Assembly: GCA_947446625.1 (NCBI GenBank)
Contig: CANFIE010000009.1
Coordinates: forward strand, 1 to 24,464
Direction: 5' to 3'
Length of the DNA stretch: 24,464 nucleotides
Source of the DNA: Acetobacteraceae bacterium
GTDB lineage: Bacteria > Pseudomonadota > Alphaproteobacteria > Acetobacterales > Acetobacteraceae
Made by a program: the position numbers and the translations under genes. Positions 6,361 through 13,235 of this stretch are shown piece by piece. Positions within the stretch are counted from its first letter, which is position 1; each line of letters begins with the position of its first letter. The notes under the pieces are model-generated. The model was not told the origin of the DNA and did no database searches. It worked only from the letters and a program-made list of their open reading frames with translations.

Positions 6361-7920
6361 TCACGGCCGCACGGCGTGGCTGCGCTGCCCTGGCGTCAGC
6401 AGCGGTTCCGCCAACCGGCTGAACTCGCACAGCAGCTTGCGGGTATCCCGCGGGTCGATGATCTCCTCGGCCCAGAAGGCTTCGGCCGTGCGCAGCGGGC
6501 TGCGCAGCTTCTGCAGCCGGATCTCAATCTCGCTGAGCTTGGCGGCGCGATCCTCGGCGGCGTCCAGGTCGGCGCGATACGCCGCCTCGATGCCACCTTC
6601 CAGCGGCAGGCTGCCCCAGCGCGCCGAGGGCCAGGCATAGCGCACCGAATACCGGCTGGCCGGCTGGTGCACCACGCCCGCCACGCCAAAGGCGTTGCGC
6701 AGAATAACGGTGCACCACGGCACCGTGCACTGGTTCATCGCCGCCATCACGCGCACGCCCCAGCGAATGGTGCCGCGCTGCTCGGCTTCCAGCCCAATCA
6801 TGAAACCGGGGCAGTCCATCAGGTACACCACCGGCAGGTGGAAGGTCTCCGCCAGGTCGATGAAGCGAATGGCCTTGGCGCAGGCATCGGCGGTCCAGCT
6901 GCCGGCATAGAACATCGGGTCCCCGGCCATGATCGCCACCGGCAACCCCTGCAACCGCGCCAGCCCGGTGATCAAGGGCCGGCCGAAAAAGCGCCCCATC
7001 TCAAAGAAGCTGCCCTCATCCACCAAGCTCTCGATGATCGGCCGCGCCCGGTAGGTCTGGCGTATATTGCGCGGAATGGCCGAGATCAGTTTCTCCACCC
7101 GCCGCCCCGGATCATCCGTGCTCGGCTGCCGCTTCGGCACGTCCCAGGCGCTGCTGGGCAGATAACTCAGAAAGCGCCGGGCGGCGGCGAAGGCCTCCTC
7201 CTCGGTATCCACCGCATGGTCCACGCTGCCGGCCTTGCACTGGATTTCCCAGCCGCCCAACTCCTGCTTGCTCAGGTTGTTGCCCAGCGCATTCACCACC
7301 GGCGGCCCGGCCACGAACATGGCCGAGGTCGTCTTGGTCATCACCGAATAATGCGTCGCCGCCAGCCGCGCCGCGCCCAGCCCTGCCACGCTGCCCAGGC
7401 CCAAGCCCACCACCGGCACGCGAGACATGTTGTCCAGCGTGTGGTGATACATCCACATGCCGCCCACCCCGCCCGGCAGGTTGGCGCGACCCGTGGTCTC
7501 AATGGTTTTCACCGAGCCACCGCCGCCCGAGCCTTCGATGATGCGGATGATCGGCAGCCGCAGGTCACCGGCCATGCGCTCGGCCATGATGGGTTTGTCG
7601 CGGATCGTCGCGTCGGCGCTGCCGCCGCGCACGGTAAAGTCGTCGCCCAGTACCACCACGGGGCGGCCATCCACCAGGCCACGGCCCATGACGCAATTGC
7701 TGGGGGTGAAATCCACCAGCTCGTTCTGGCCGTCATACTGCGCCTTGCCGGCAATGGCGCCCACTTCATGGAAGCTGCCGCTGTCCAGCACCTGCTCCAC
7801 CCGTTCGCGCACCGTCAGCCGCCCGCCGGCATGCTGGCGCGCCACCTTGTCGGCGCCGCCCATGCGCTTGGCCAGTGCCTCGCGGTGGCGCAGTTCTTCC
7901 AGTTCCGGTTCCCAGCTCAT
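6361..7920 (-). CDS. acyl-CoA carboxylase, carboxyltransferase (beta) subunit
   Basis: A 519-aa protein of the PccB/MccB carboxyltransferase family, which moves CO2 from biotin to an acyl-CoA. The N-terminal half contains RLTVRERVEQVLD, the GSGGGGS loop (about 130-136) and a SVAGLGAARLAATHYSVM helix. The C-terminal half has FGRPLITGLARLQGLPVAIMAGDP, LMDCPGFMIGLEAEQ and TVILRNAFGVAGVVHQ, the acyl-CoA-side oxyanion region. Its length is normal for the family. The ATG at 7920 overlaps the stop of the hydrolase gene by 4 nt (ATGA), so they are translationally coupled. No biotin carboxylase or biotin carrier gene is visible, so an alpha subunit must be encoded outside the window. The substrate (propionyl-, methylcrotonyl-, geranyl- or another acyl-CoA) is not determinable here. 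Confidence 0.93.
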   Translation of the reverse strand: MSWEPELEELRHREALAKRMGGADKVARQHAGGRLTVRERVEQVLDSGSFHEVGAIAGKAQYDGQNELVDFTPSNCVMGRGLVDGRPVVVLGDDFTVRGGSADATIRDKPIMAERMAGDLRLPIIRIIEGSGGGGSVKTIETTGRANLPGGVGGMWMYHHTLDNMSRVPVVGLGLGSVAGLGAARLAATHYSVMTKTTSAMFVAGPPVVNALGNNLSKQELGGWEIQCKAGSVDHAVDTEEEAFAAARRFLSYLPSSAWDVPKRQPSTDDPGRRVEKLISAIPRNIRQTYRARPIIESLVDEGSFFEMGRFFGRPLITGLARLQGLPVAIMAGDPMFYAGSWTADACAKAIRFIDLAETFHLPVVYLMDCPGFMIGLEAEQRGTIRWGVRVMAAMNQCTVPWCTVILRNAFGVAGVVHQPASRYSVRYAWPSARWGSLPLEGGIEAAYRADLDAAEDRAAKLSEIEIRLQKLRSPLRTAEAFWAEEIIDPRDTRKLLCEFSRLAEPLLTPGQRSHAVRP

Positions 7921-8726
7921 GGCGAACGCCTCCCAATGAAATCAACCGTTGCCGCCGCGCATATCTCGGCATGCGTCGCCGCCACGTGGTAGCTGTCGCC
8001 CGGCACCAGCATCAGTTCCGAACCCGCTATCTGCTTCTGCCAGGCGCGCGTCACTTCCACGCCATCCAGCCCGCTGGCATCGGTGTTCACCACCAGCGTC
8101 GGCGCCTTGATGTTGGCCAGGTCGCCGCGCACATCCAGCCCCGGCACTCCGCCCATGAAGCCCAACTGCGTCGAAAGCGCCGTCGCGCCCATCAGCTTGC
8201 TCCAGCCTTCCACCATGGCGGGCGCGGCGTTGCTGCCCAGCCGCCCATCCATGGTCCAGCGCGCCCAGGCTTCCACGCCCTCAGTCTCAATCTTCCGCAC
8301 CCAGGAAGCGTGCCTGTCACCCAGAGACGCCGTGCCGGAAACCAGCGTGCCCAGCAGCACCAGGCTTTTCACCCGGCCCGGATGCAGCGCCGCCATGCGC
8401 ATGGCGATGGGCCCGGCCACCTTGGCCGCCACCACATGCACCGCGCCCAGGCCCAAATGGTCCAGCAGGCCGACATAATCGGCCACCAACTCGTCAAAGC
8501 TCCAGCCATAGTCCCGCGGCATGGCGGTGGAGCGGCCAAAGCCGCGCATATCCGGCCGCACCACGCGGAAGTGCCGGCCCATCACCGGCATCCAGGCATT
8601 CCAGGCCTGGTTGCTCTCGGCATTGCCGTGCAGCAGCAGCGCCGTTTCCGGCGTCTCCCAGGCATCGGCGAAGCATTCATCCAGGTAGTGCAGCGCGCAG
8701 CCATTGCCGGCGGGGTAGCTTGGCAT
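7917..8726 (-). CDS. alpha/beta-hydrolase-fold protein with Lys at the nucleophile position
   Basis: The start is ATG 8726 with AAGGA 8 nt upstream, giving 269 aa; the frame is open further upstream, but that would overlap the Bug gene. The fold is clear: LLLHGNAESNQAW (about 30-42, oxyanion strand), VVRPDMRGFGRS (55-66), a cap region (about 130-190), PTLVVNTD (209-216) and GDSYH (243-247, the usual catalytic His). The nucleophile elbow, normally G-x-S-x-G, reads VVAAKVAG (about 98-105), so Lys102 sits where Ser, Asp or Cys is expected. Classical ester hydrolysis is therefore doubtful. It may be a lyase-like or cofactor-independent decarboxylase/lactonase relative, or inactive. It lies between a Bug receptor gene (13-nt gap) and the carboxylase (4-nt overlap), suggesting one uptake-and-breakdown pathway. 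Confidence 0.88.
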   Translation of the reverse strand: MPSYPAGNGCALHYLDECFADAWETPETALLLHGNAESNQAWNAWMPVMGRHFRVVRPDMRGFGRSTAMPRDYGWSFDELVADYVGLLDHLGLGAVHVVAAKVAGPIAMRMAALHPGRVKSLVLLGTLVSGTASLGDRHASWVRKIETEGVEAWARWTMDGRLGSNAAPAMVEGWSKLMGATALSTQLGFMGGVPGLDVRGDLANIKAPTLVVNTDASGLDGVEVTRAWQKQIAGSELMLVPGDSYHVAATHAEICAAATVDFIGRRSP

Positions 8727-8739
8727 TCCAGTGTCCTTC

Positions 8740-9699
8740 TCAGTCCGGCGTAATGCCGGCCTCGCGCACCGCACGGCCCCATTTGGCAATGTCGGCATGA
8801 ATGATGGTGGCGAACTCATCCGGTGTCGTCGGCCTGGCCTCGGTGCCGTGCCGGGCGAATTCCGCGCGCACCGCCGGGTCGGCCAGAATCTCGCGCACCG
8901 CCGCCGAATACCGCGCCACCAGGGCGGGCGGTGTGCCGGCCGGCGCCAGCAGCCCATTCCAGCCCGTGGCCTCAAAGCCCGGCAGTCCGCTGGTGGCAAT
9001 GGTCGGCACCTCCGGCAGCGCCGCCAGCCGCCGGCTGGTGGAAACCCCAATGGCGCGCACCTTGTCGCCGGCCAGCAAGGGCAGGGTGGTGATGGGCGGG
9101 TCCATGAACATCGCCACCTCGCCCTTCATCACACTGGCATGCGCTTCCGGCGCGCTCTTGAACGGCACGTGCAGCATCTCGATGCCGGCCTGGGCGCAGA
9201 ACAGCGCATTGGCCAGATGCGCCAGAGACCCGGCACCCACCGAGGCATAGGCCAGCCGCTCCCGCTTCGCCCGGGCAATCAGGTCGGCGGCGGTGCGGTC
9301 CGGGCTTTCCTTCGGCACCAGCGCCACCAGCGCCACGGTGGAAACAATGGAAATCGGCGCCAGGTCGCGCTCGGTATCGTAGGGCAGGCGGGCCTTCAGC
9401 GCCGGGTTGGCCGGGTGGCTCGGGTACACCATCAGCAGCGTGGTGCCATCGGCCCGGCTGCGCACCACGGCTTCGGTGCCAATAATGCCCGAGGCACCAG
9501 GGCGATTCTCAATCACCACCGGCTGGCTAATGCGGGGCGACAAATGCTGCGCGACAATCCGCGCCAGAATATCGGTAATGCCGCCAGCGCCGGTGGGCAC
9601 CACAATCCGCACCGGGCGGTCAGGCCATTCCTGGGTCTGGCTTTTGGCGCGGCCGGCCAGCAATAGCCCCGGCAGCAGCAAGCTCGTGCGGCGCAGCAT
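8740..9699 (-). CDS. Bug/TctC-family periplasmic solute-binding protein, first gene of hydrolase/carboxylase operon
   Basis: A 319-aa Bug protein: signal peptide MLRRTSLLLPGLLLAG (cleaved near residue 20), then RPVRIVVPTGAGGITD, VVIENRPGASG, DGTTLLM, YASVGAGSLAHL, HVPFKSAPEAH and a C-terminal region with WNGLLAPAGTPP. GGGGGA lies 8 nt before the ATG at 9699. It lacks the two cysteines shared by the four-gene array and belongs to a more ordinary Bug subgroup. The hydrolase starts 13 nt after its stop, so it probably captures the substrate, or a precursor, of that pathway. No TctA/TctB genes accompany it. Confidence 0.93.
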   Translation of the reverse strand: MLRRTSLLLPGLLLAGRAKSQTQEWPDRPVRIVVPTGAGGITDILARIVAQHLSPRISQPVVIENRPGASGIIGTEAVVRSRADGTTLLMVYPSHPANPALKARLPYDTERDLAPISIVSTVALVALVPKESPDRTAADLIARAKRERLAYASVGAGSLAHLANALFCAQAGIEMLHVPFKSAPEAHASVMKGEVAMFMDPPITTLPLLAGDKVRAIGVSTSRRLAALPEVPTIATSGLPGFEATGWNGLLAPAGTPPALVARYSAAVREILADPAVRAEFARHGTEARPTTPDEFATIIHADIAKWGRAVREAGITPD

Positions 9700-9708
9700 G
9701 GTTGGTTT

Positions 9709-9722
9709 CCCCCGTTGGGGGG
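9709..9722 (-). promoter_or_regulatory. short C5/G6 inverted repeat covering the Shine-Dalgarno of the Bug gene at 9699
   Basis: CCCCC (9709-9713), GTT, GGGGGG (9717-9722) on the plus strand. In the leftward transcript the GGGGG arm at 9713-9709 is the Shine-Dalgarno, and it can pair with the CCCCCC immediately 5' of it. The 3-nt loop is tight. A regulatory effect is inference. Confidence 0.3.
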
Positions 9723-9780
9723 CAGCATCGCGCCGTCTGGCGCCCGGCTCAAGCCATGCCGGGCGGCTATCTCAACACGG

Positions 9781-9795
9781 GGCGACATTGTCGCC
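9781..9795. terminator. inverted repeat 3' of the GH8 gene, possible terminator
   Basis: GGCGACA-T-TGTCGCC is a perfect 7-bp inverted repeat 21 nt beyond the leftward GH8 stop. CGGGGC and GCCCCG flank it and could form an alternative outer stem. A one-base centre means the inner pairs cannot all form in RNA, so it could equally be a protein-binding palindrome. Confidence 0.35.
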
Positions 9796-9816
9796 GCCCC
9801 GCGCCCGGTTCTGTCG

Positions 9817-11073
9817 TCAGCCGGCGCCCAACAGCCCGGCCATACGCCGCACCACGCCCCGACCAAAGGAAACCGGCTCCTGCTTTGGTGCGGCGGCCGC
9901 CTTTTCCGCCCCGCCAATGGCCGGCGGGCCCTGTATCACCTGCGCCATGCTGCGCGGCGCCAGCAGCGCCATGCCCGGCGGCGGGGCTTCCTGCGCCGCC
10001 AGCCGCGCCAATAGCGTCAACGAGGAGGCGTAGTAATCCAGGTTCGGCGCCAATACCGGCAGGCTTTCCACCGCCGGGCGACCGCGCCGGCTTTGCTGTG
10101 CCAGCCGCGCAATCGCCATCACCCCGCCCGAGGCCCGTTCCGGCCCCAGCGCGCCGGTCCGCAGATCAGTCCAGGCCGGGGGCAGGCCGCCGCCCGCTTC
10201 GGTCCAGAACACCCGGGTGGCTTCCACCGCCGGTTCTTCGCCAAGCCCGGCCCAGGCCAGATGCAGCGGCACCCGCACCGCGTCATACGAAAACCGCTGC
10301 GGCCGGCTGCGCGCCGGTTGCGGCGTGTTGTTCTCGGTGGCGGAAACCTCCAGCCAATCGGCCGGCAGGCCCCAGCGGCCATAGCGGGCGGTGCGCAGCA
10401 GGGCCACGCCATCCTGGATAACCCGCTGGAATCGCTGGTCGCCACTGGCATGCCCCAGCGCATGCAGCGCCGGAAAGGCGTAGTAGGAGGGATTCAAAAC
10501 CACCCTGCGGTCGGCCATGAAGCCATTGGCCCCCGGCAGCAGCAGCATGCGGCCCTGCACCTCCAGCAGCAGGTGCCGGCTGATCGCCTGGCTCAGCTGC
10601 AACCCCATGCGGGCATAATCCGGGCTGTTCCACCGGTCTGCGGCGCGCAGCAGCGCCCAGGCAATGTAGATGTCGCCGTCGCTGGCATTGTTGAAGTCAT
10701 CCACCCCGGCCACCGGCCAGCTGGTGCCCGCGGCGGGGCGAAACCGCCAGGCGTGCAGCCCCTCGGGGCGCAGCAGCGTGCGGCGAGTCCAGTCCAGCAG
10801 CCGGTCAAAGCTGGCGCGGTCGTCAAACGCCTCGGAAAGCAACAGGCCATAGCCCTGGCCTTCGGAATGCGAAATGCCGCCATTGCCGGTGTCCAGCACC
10901 CGGCCTTCGGCGGTCACGAAGCGTCGGCGGTAGTTCAGCCATTGCTCCAGGTCGGATGCTGCCGCCGCTGCCCGCGCCTCGCGCGGGGCCAGGGTCGCAA
11001 GACCCACTCCACCCATGCCAGCGAGCAGGGCGCGACGTCCCGTACCCGCGGCGATAGCCGCTTGGTTGTGCAT
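9817..11073 (-). CDS. glycoside hydrolase family 8 protein (endoglucanase-like), twin-arginine exported
   Basis: A 418-aa GH8 protein, expected to cut beta-1,4-glucan or a related polysaccharide outside the cytoplasm. The N-terminus carries RRALLAG (13-19), then a hydrophobic stretch and an Ala-rich cleavage region near 30-36, consistent with Tat export. SHSEGQGYG (68-76) holds the proton-donor Glu71. ASDGDIYIAWALLRAADRW (about 130-148) matches the GH8 signature with Asp132. FSYDAVRVP (261-269) carries Asp264, aligned to the catalytic-base Asp of the GH8a subgroup. About 50 Ala/Pro-rich C-terminal residues extend past the (alpha/alpha)6 barrel. BcsZ proteins of this family normally sit with cellulose synthase genes, but none is here, so this is an orphan. 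AGGG lies about 7 nt before the ATG. Confidence 0.92.
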   Translation of the reverse strand: MHNQAAIAAGTGRRALLAGMGGVGLATLAPREARAAAAASDLEQWLNYRRRFVTAEGRVLDTGNGGISHSEGQGYGLLLSEAFDDRASFDRLLDWTRRTLLRPEGLHAWRFRPAAGTSWPVAGVDDFNNASDGDIYIAWALLRAADRWNSPDYARMGLQLSQAISRHLLLEVQGRMLLLPGANGFMADRRVVLNPSYYAFPALHALGHASGDQRFQRVIQDGVALLRTARYGRWGLPADWLEVSATENNTPQPARSRPQRFSYDAVRVPLHLAWAGLGEEPAVEATRVFWTEAGGGLPPAWTDLRTGALGPERASGGVMAIARLAQQSRRGRPAVESLPVLAPNLDYYASSLTLLARLAAQEAPPPGMALLAPRSMAQVIQGPPAIGGAEKAAAAPKQEPVSFGRGVVRRMAGLLGAG

Positions 11074-11118
11074 GTTCAGCCCTGTCTGGAAAGCGATGAC
11101 CGGCTGCCACCCTGGCCT

Positions 11119-11145
11119 GCGGGGCCAGCCCGAAGGCGGCCCCGC
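11119..11145 (-). terminator. strong UUCG-capped hairpin after the degenerate receiver gene
   Basis: GCGGGGCC (11119-11126) pairs with GGCCCCGC (11138-11145), with a bulged A and an inner GCC/GGC. In the leftward transcript the loop reads C(UUCG)G, an exceptionally stable tetraloop. It begins 21 nt beyond the stop at 11167. There is no T-run, so it is a terminator or a 3'-end stabiliser. Confidence 0.6.
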
Positions 11146-11166
11146 GGCACCGGAGGCGGCGGGAGA

Positions 11167-11703
11167 TCAGGCGTCGTAGTGGCGAAGGTTGAGCCCGGCG
11201 GGCAAAGCCCGGCGTGCGGCGGAGCGCGAAATGGCCTGAGCCACGGCGGCGGCGATGTCGCGGAACTTCAGCGGTTCCTGCAGCAGGCCGAAGCGACCCA
11301 TCAGCATGTCTTCCTTGCCGCCGCGCTGCGCGTAGCCGGTGATGAGCACCAGCTCCACCGCCGGCAGCGGCGCCTTGCCGGCCAGCACGGAAGCCGCCAG
11401 CGCCAGGGTCTCACCTTCCAGCGGGCAGATATCGGCCAGCATGACGCCAATCTCGGGATGGGCCATCATCAGCGCCCGGGCCTCGGTGGCGGAACTGGCC
11501 AGGTAAACCGGCAGCCCCCGCCGCTGCAGCATGGAGGCAACCTCGTCCAGCAGGTCCGCTTCCTCGTTCAAAACGAGAACAGCCAGGTCATGGCCATAAA
11601 TTTCTGCGGGCTGCTGAGTGCCCATATGCGCCATTTGGGGCTTCTTCTCAGCAACTTCCTGCAACGCACCGGACTTGCTGGCTTTTTTCGCTACAAAACG
11701 CAT
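11167..11703 (-). CDS. stand-alone receiver-domain protein with degenerate active site
   Basis: A 178-aa protein with a Lys/Ala-rich N-terminal tail (1-38), one receiver domain (about 39-158) and a short Arg/Ala tail, without an output domain. The receiver is recognisable from LAVLVLNEEADLLDEVASMLQRRG, GVMLADICPLEG and VELVLITGYA. The phospho-acceptor Asp91 and the Thr122 switch residue are present. The acidic pair is changed to Asn46-Glu47, and the invariant Lys of the KP motif is Glu143 (LQEPLKF). Phosphorylation may be weak or absent, so it may work as a binding or decoy partner. GGGAG lies 8 nt before the ATG. It is divergent from the OmpR-type regulator at 11955 and shares a TCTTAA-N7-TCTTAA element with it. 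Confidence 0.85.
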   Translation of the reverse strand: MRFVAKKASKSGALQEVAEKKPQMAHMGTQQPAEIYGHDLAVLVLNEEADLLDEVASMLQRRGLPVYLASSATEARALMMAHPEIGVMLADICPLEGETLALAASVLAGKAPLPAVELVLITGYAQRGGKEDMLMGRFGLLQEPLKFRDIAAAVAQAISRSAARRALPAGLNLRHYDA

Positions 11704-11719
11704 GCGTGAATCTCCCGTA

Positions 11720-11739
11720 CTTAAGATGACGTCTTAAGA
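11720..11739 (-). promoter_or_regulatory. TCTTAA-N7-TCTTAA operator copy 1 (before degenerate receiver gene)
   Basis: Read leftward, the site is TCTTAA, 7 nt, TCTTAA, G, ending 16 nt before the ATG at 11703. On either strand it is also a perfect palindrome, CTTAAGA-N5-TCTTAAG (11720-11738). TTAA is rare in this GC-rich DNA. Its copy lies before the divergent gene. It fits a binding site for a dimeric regulator, possibly the OmpR-type protein next door; the binder is inferred. Confidence 0.65.
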
Positions 11740-11917
11740 TCAGGCCTGGGTTCCCACACAAATGCGTAAGTCCGCCGGCCGCCTCGGCCATGTTGATGAA
11801 GCATTTACGCTTGCACGTGTTGTCGTGTTCTGCTGAGACTGTCCGGCGACGGAGCCTCAAGTGGTACGTCAAGTCACGTCTCAGGATGGTCGGGGGGCCG
11901 GAAAGAGAAGTGATTAT
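11740..11917. other. divergent intergenic region between receiver and regulator genes
   Basis: About 180 bp between the two operator copies, less GC-rich than its surroundings, with no credible gene. A small TCCG-GCGA-CGGA hairpin lies at 11842-11853. No convincing -35/-10 pair could be assigned, although both promoters must lie in this 251-bp gap. Confidence 0.5.
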
Positions 11918-11937
11918 TCTTAAAGTGAGATCTTAAC
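11918..11937 (+). promoter_or_regulatory. TCTTAA-N7-TCTTAA operator copy 2 (before OmpR-type regulator 1)
   Basis: Read rightward, TCTTAA, 7 nt, TCTTAA, C, ending 17 nt before the ATG at 11955. It matches copy 1 in sequence, spacing, orientation to its gene and distance to the start codon. A TATTCT at 11915-11920 could be a -10 overlapping it, which would favour repression. That part is weak. Confidence 0.65.
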
Positions 11938-11954
11938 CTCTGGGGGATAGAGGG

Positions 11955-12767
11955 ATGATTTCTTTACAAACTGTGCAAAGCGGTGCGCCCACCCAGGCCA
12001 TCAGCTCAAGCATGATTTCCGGCTCTGATGCCTCCCAGCCCATGGTGCTGGTGGCCGATGACGAGGCGGAATTGACCGGCGAAATCGCCAATTACATCCG
12101 CCGCTACGGCATGCGCGCCATCGAAGCGAATACCTTCGACGACACAGTGCAAGCTTTGCAGCAGCATTCGGTGCAGGCCGTGCTGCTCGACCAGCGCTTC
12201 GGCTCGGTCGACACGCTGCAATTGCTGCCGCGGCTGCGCAGCATGACGGATGTGCCCATCCTGATGCACACCGGCAACCATGAGGAAATGGACCGCGTGC
12301 TGGGCCTGGAGCTTGGCGCCGACGATTTCCTGTTGAAGCCGATGTCGGGCCGCGAATTGGTGGCGCGGCTGCGCGCCCATCTGCGCCGGCCCAGCGGCGG
12401 CCATAACGGCGCCCGGCCGATTGCCGCCGCGGCGCCCGCCATGGCCCCGGCCGCCTATGCCGCGCCCCGCGCCGGTTGGCGCGTGGTGAAGGCCGAGCGC
12501 CGGATCTACCGCCCGGACGGCACGCCGCTGCGCCTGACCACGGCGGAATACGACACTCTCTCCACCCTGGCGGAAACGCCCGGTGAAACCCGCTCGCGCG
12601 ACGAACTCACCAAGCTGGTGTTCCGGCGTGACTGGCGGCCCGGCGACCGCGCGGTGGACAACGCCATTCTGCACCTGCGCCAAAAGCTGCAGGACGACCT
12701 TGGCGAGCATTGCATCGTGACGGTGCGGCAGATGGGCTACGTCTTCTCCGGCTTCCCGCAGGCCTGA
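11955..12767 (+). CDS. OmpR-family response regulator 1
   Basis: A 270-aa regulator: N-terminal tail (1-28), receiver (29-145), Ala/Pro linker (146-172) and winged-helix DNA-binding domain (173-270). The phosphorylation site is complete: Asp35-Asp36, acceptor Asp79, Thr106, Lys128. The segment after Asp79 is unusual (LLDQRFGSVD rather than the common LDxxLPxxDG). The DNA-binding half contains RLTTAEYDTLSTLAETPGE, the recognition-helix region DRAVDNAILHLRQKL and the wing VRQMGYVF. GGGGGA lies 7-8 nt before the ATG. No kinase is cotranscribed. It is very similar to the regulator at 13401, with the same residue numbering through the receiver, so the two arose by duplication. The upstream operator suggests autoregulation. 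It does not match a named regulator I recognise. Confidence 0.92.
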   Translation: MISLQTVQSGAPTQAISSSMISGSDASQPMVLVADDEAELTGEIANYIRRYGMRAIEANTFDDTVQALQQHSVQAVLLDQRFGSVDTLQLLPRLRSMTDVPILMHTGNHEEMDRVLGLELGADDFLLKPMSGRELVARLRAHLRRPSGGHNGARPIAAAAPAMAPAAYAAPRAGWRVVKAERRIYRPDGTPLRLTTAEYDTLSTLAETPGETRSRDELTKLVFRRDWRPGDRAVDNAILHLRQKLQDDLGEHCIVTVRQMGYVFSGFPQA

Positions 12768-12842
12768 AGCAACCGGCCTGGCGCCAGCCGGGCCATCCCA
12801 ACCGCATCTATATAGAGAGCTTCCCTACGCCCCCCCGGCGTT

Positions 12843-12881
12843 CTCCGGTGGCGCTGGCCAGAAATGGCCGCGCCGCCGGAG
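12843..12881 (+). other. long GAAA-capped hairpin, possible terminator or small-RNA element
   Basis: The arms 12843-12860 and 12865-12881 pair along about 17 bp (one G-T pair, one bulged T at 12855) around a GAAA loop at 12861-12864. It is 76 nt after regulator 1, with C-rich sequence before it (12830-12836) and G-rich sequence after it (12886-12901) that could extend the stem. The lack of a T-run argues against a classical terminator. Confidence 0.6.
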
Positions 12882-13235
12882 TCCAGGGGCGGGGCAGGGG
12901 GCAGAGTAACGGCGCCGAGATGGCGCAGCGGCCCCCAGGCGGGGCAGAAACCCGACAATCAGACAGATACCGAGGGTTGCAACGCCCAATTCGCGTCGCC
13001 CGTCGCTGCATCGCGGCAATTTTGTCGTCATCCGCCGTCCCGGGCCGCATGGCGAAGCGCGACAAACCACGCCGACGTAAACGACATGATCAGGACGTTG
13101 GTCGACACTCCTCACACAGCACATTAACCAAAACGTCTCGGCTGTCGCACGCCAGTATACAGCGCACCATTTGCCGGCCCTGCCGCCGAATTGGCGGAAA
13201 TATTGAGGCGAATGAAACCCTTGGTTGAACTACTT

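Noticed and set aside
6376..7992. 538-codon plus-strand frame opposite the acyl-CoA carboxylase
   Set aside because: The translation is low-complexity His/Arg/Gln-rich with no recognisable domain, while the opposite strand encodes a complete carboxyltransferase.
8727..9050. N-terminal extension of the alpha/beta hydrolase frame into the Bug gene
   Set aside because: The extension is Arg/Pro-rich antisense-like sequence within a real gene on the same strand, and ATG 8726 has a good Shine-Dalgarno.
11720..11937. CtrA-type boxes (TTAA-N7-TTAA) in the divergent region
   Set aside because: The TTAA cores here are separated by 9 nt, a 13-bp period, whereas CtrA sites have 7 nt and an 11-bp period. 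The likeness is only in the TTAA core.
12829..12950. Identification of the structured region as SRP RNA, 6S RNA or tmRNA
   Set aside because: The conserved motifs of these RNAs (for example the SRP GGAAGGAAGCA-type loop) were not found.
13191..13206. Sigma54-like promoter TGGC-N7-TTGA upstream of regulator 2
   Set aside because: Spacing is right but the essential -12 GC is GA and the -24 element is incomplete. It is also about 200 nt from the ATG.
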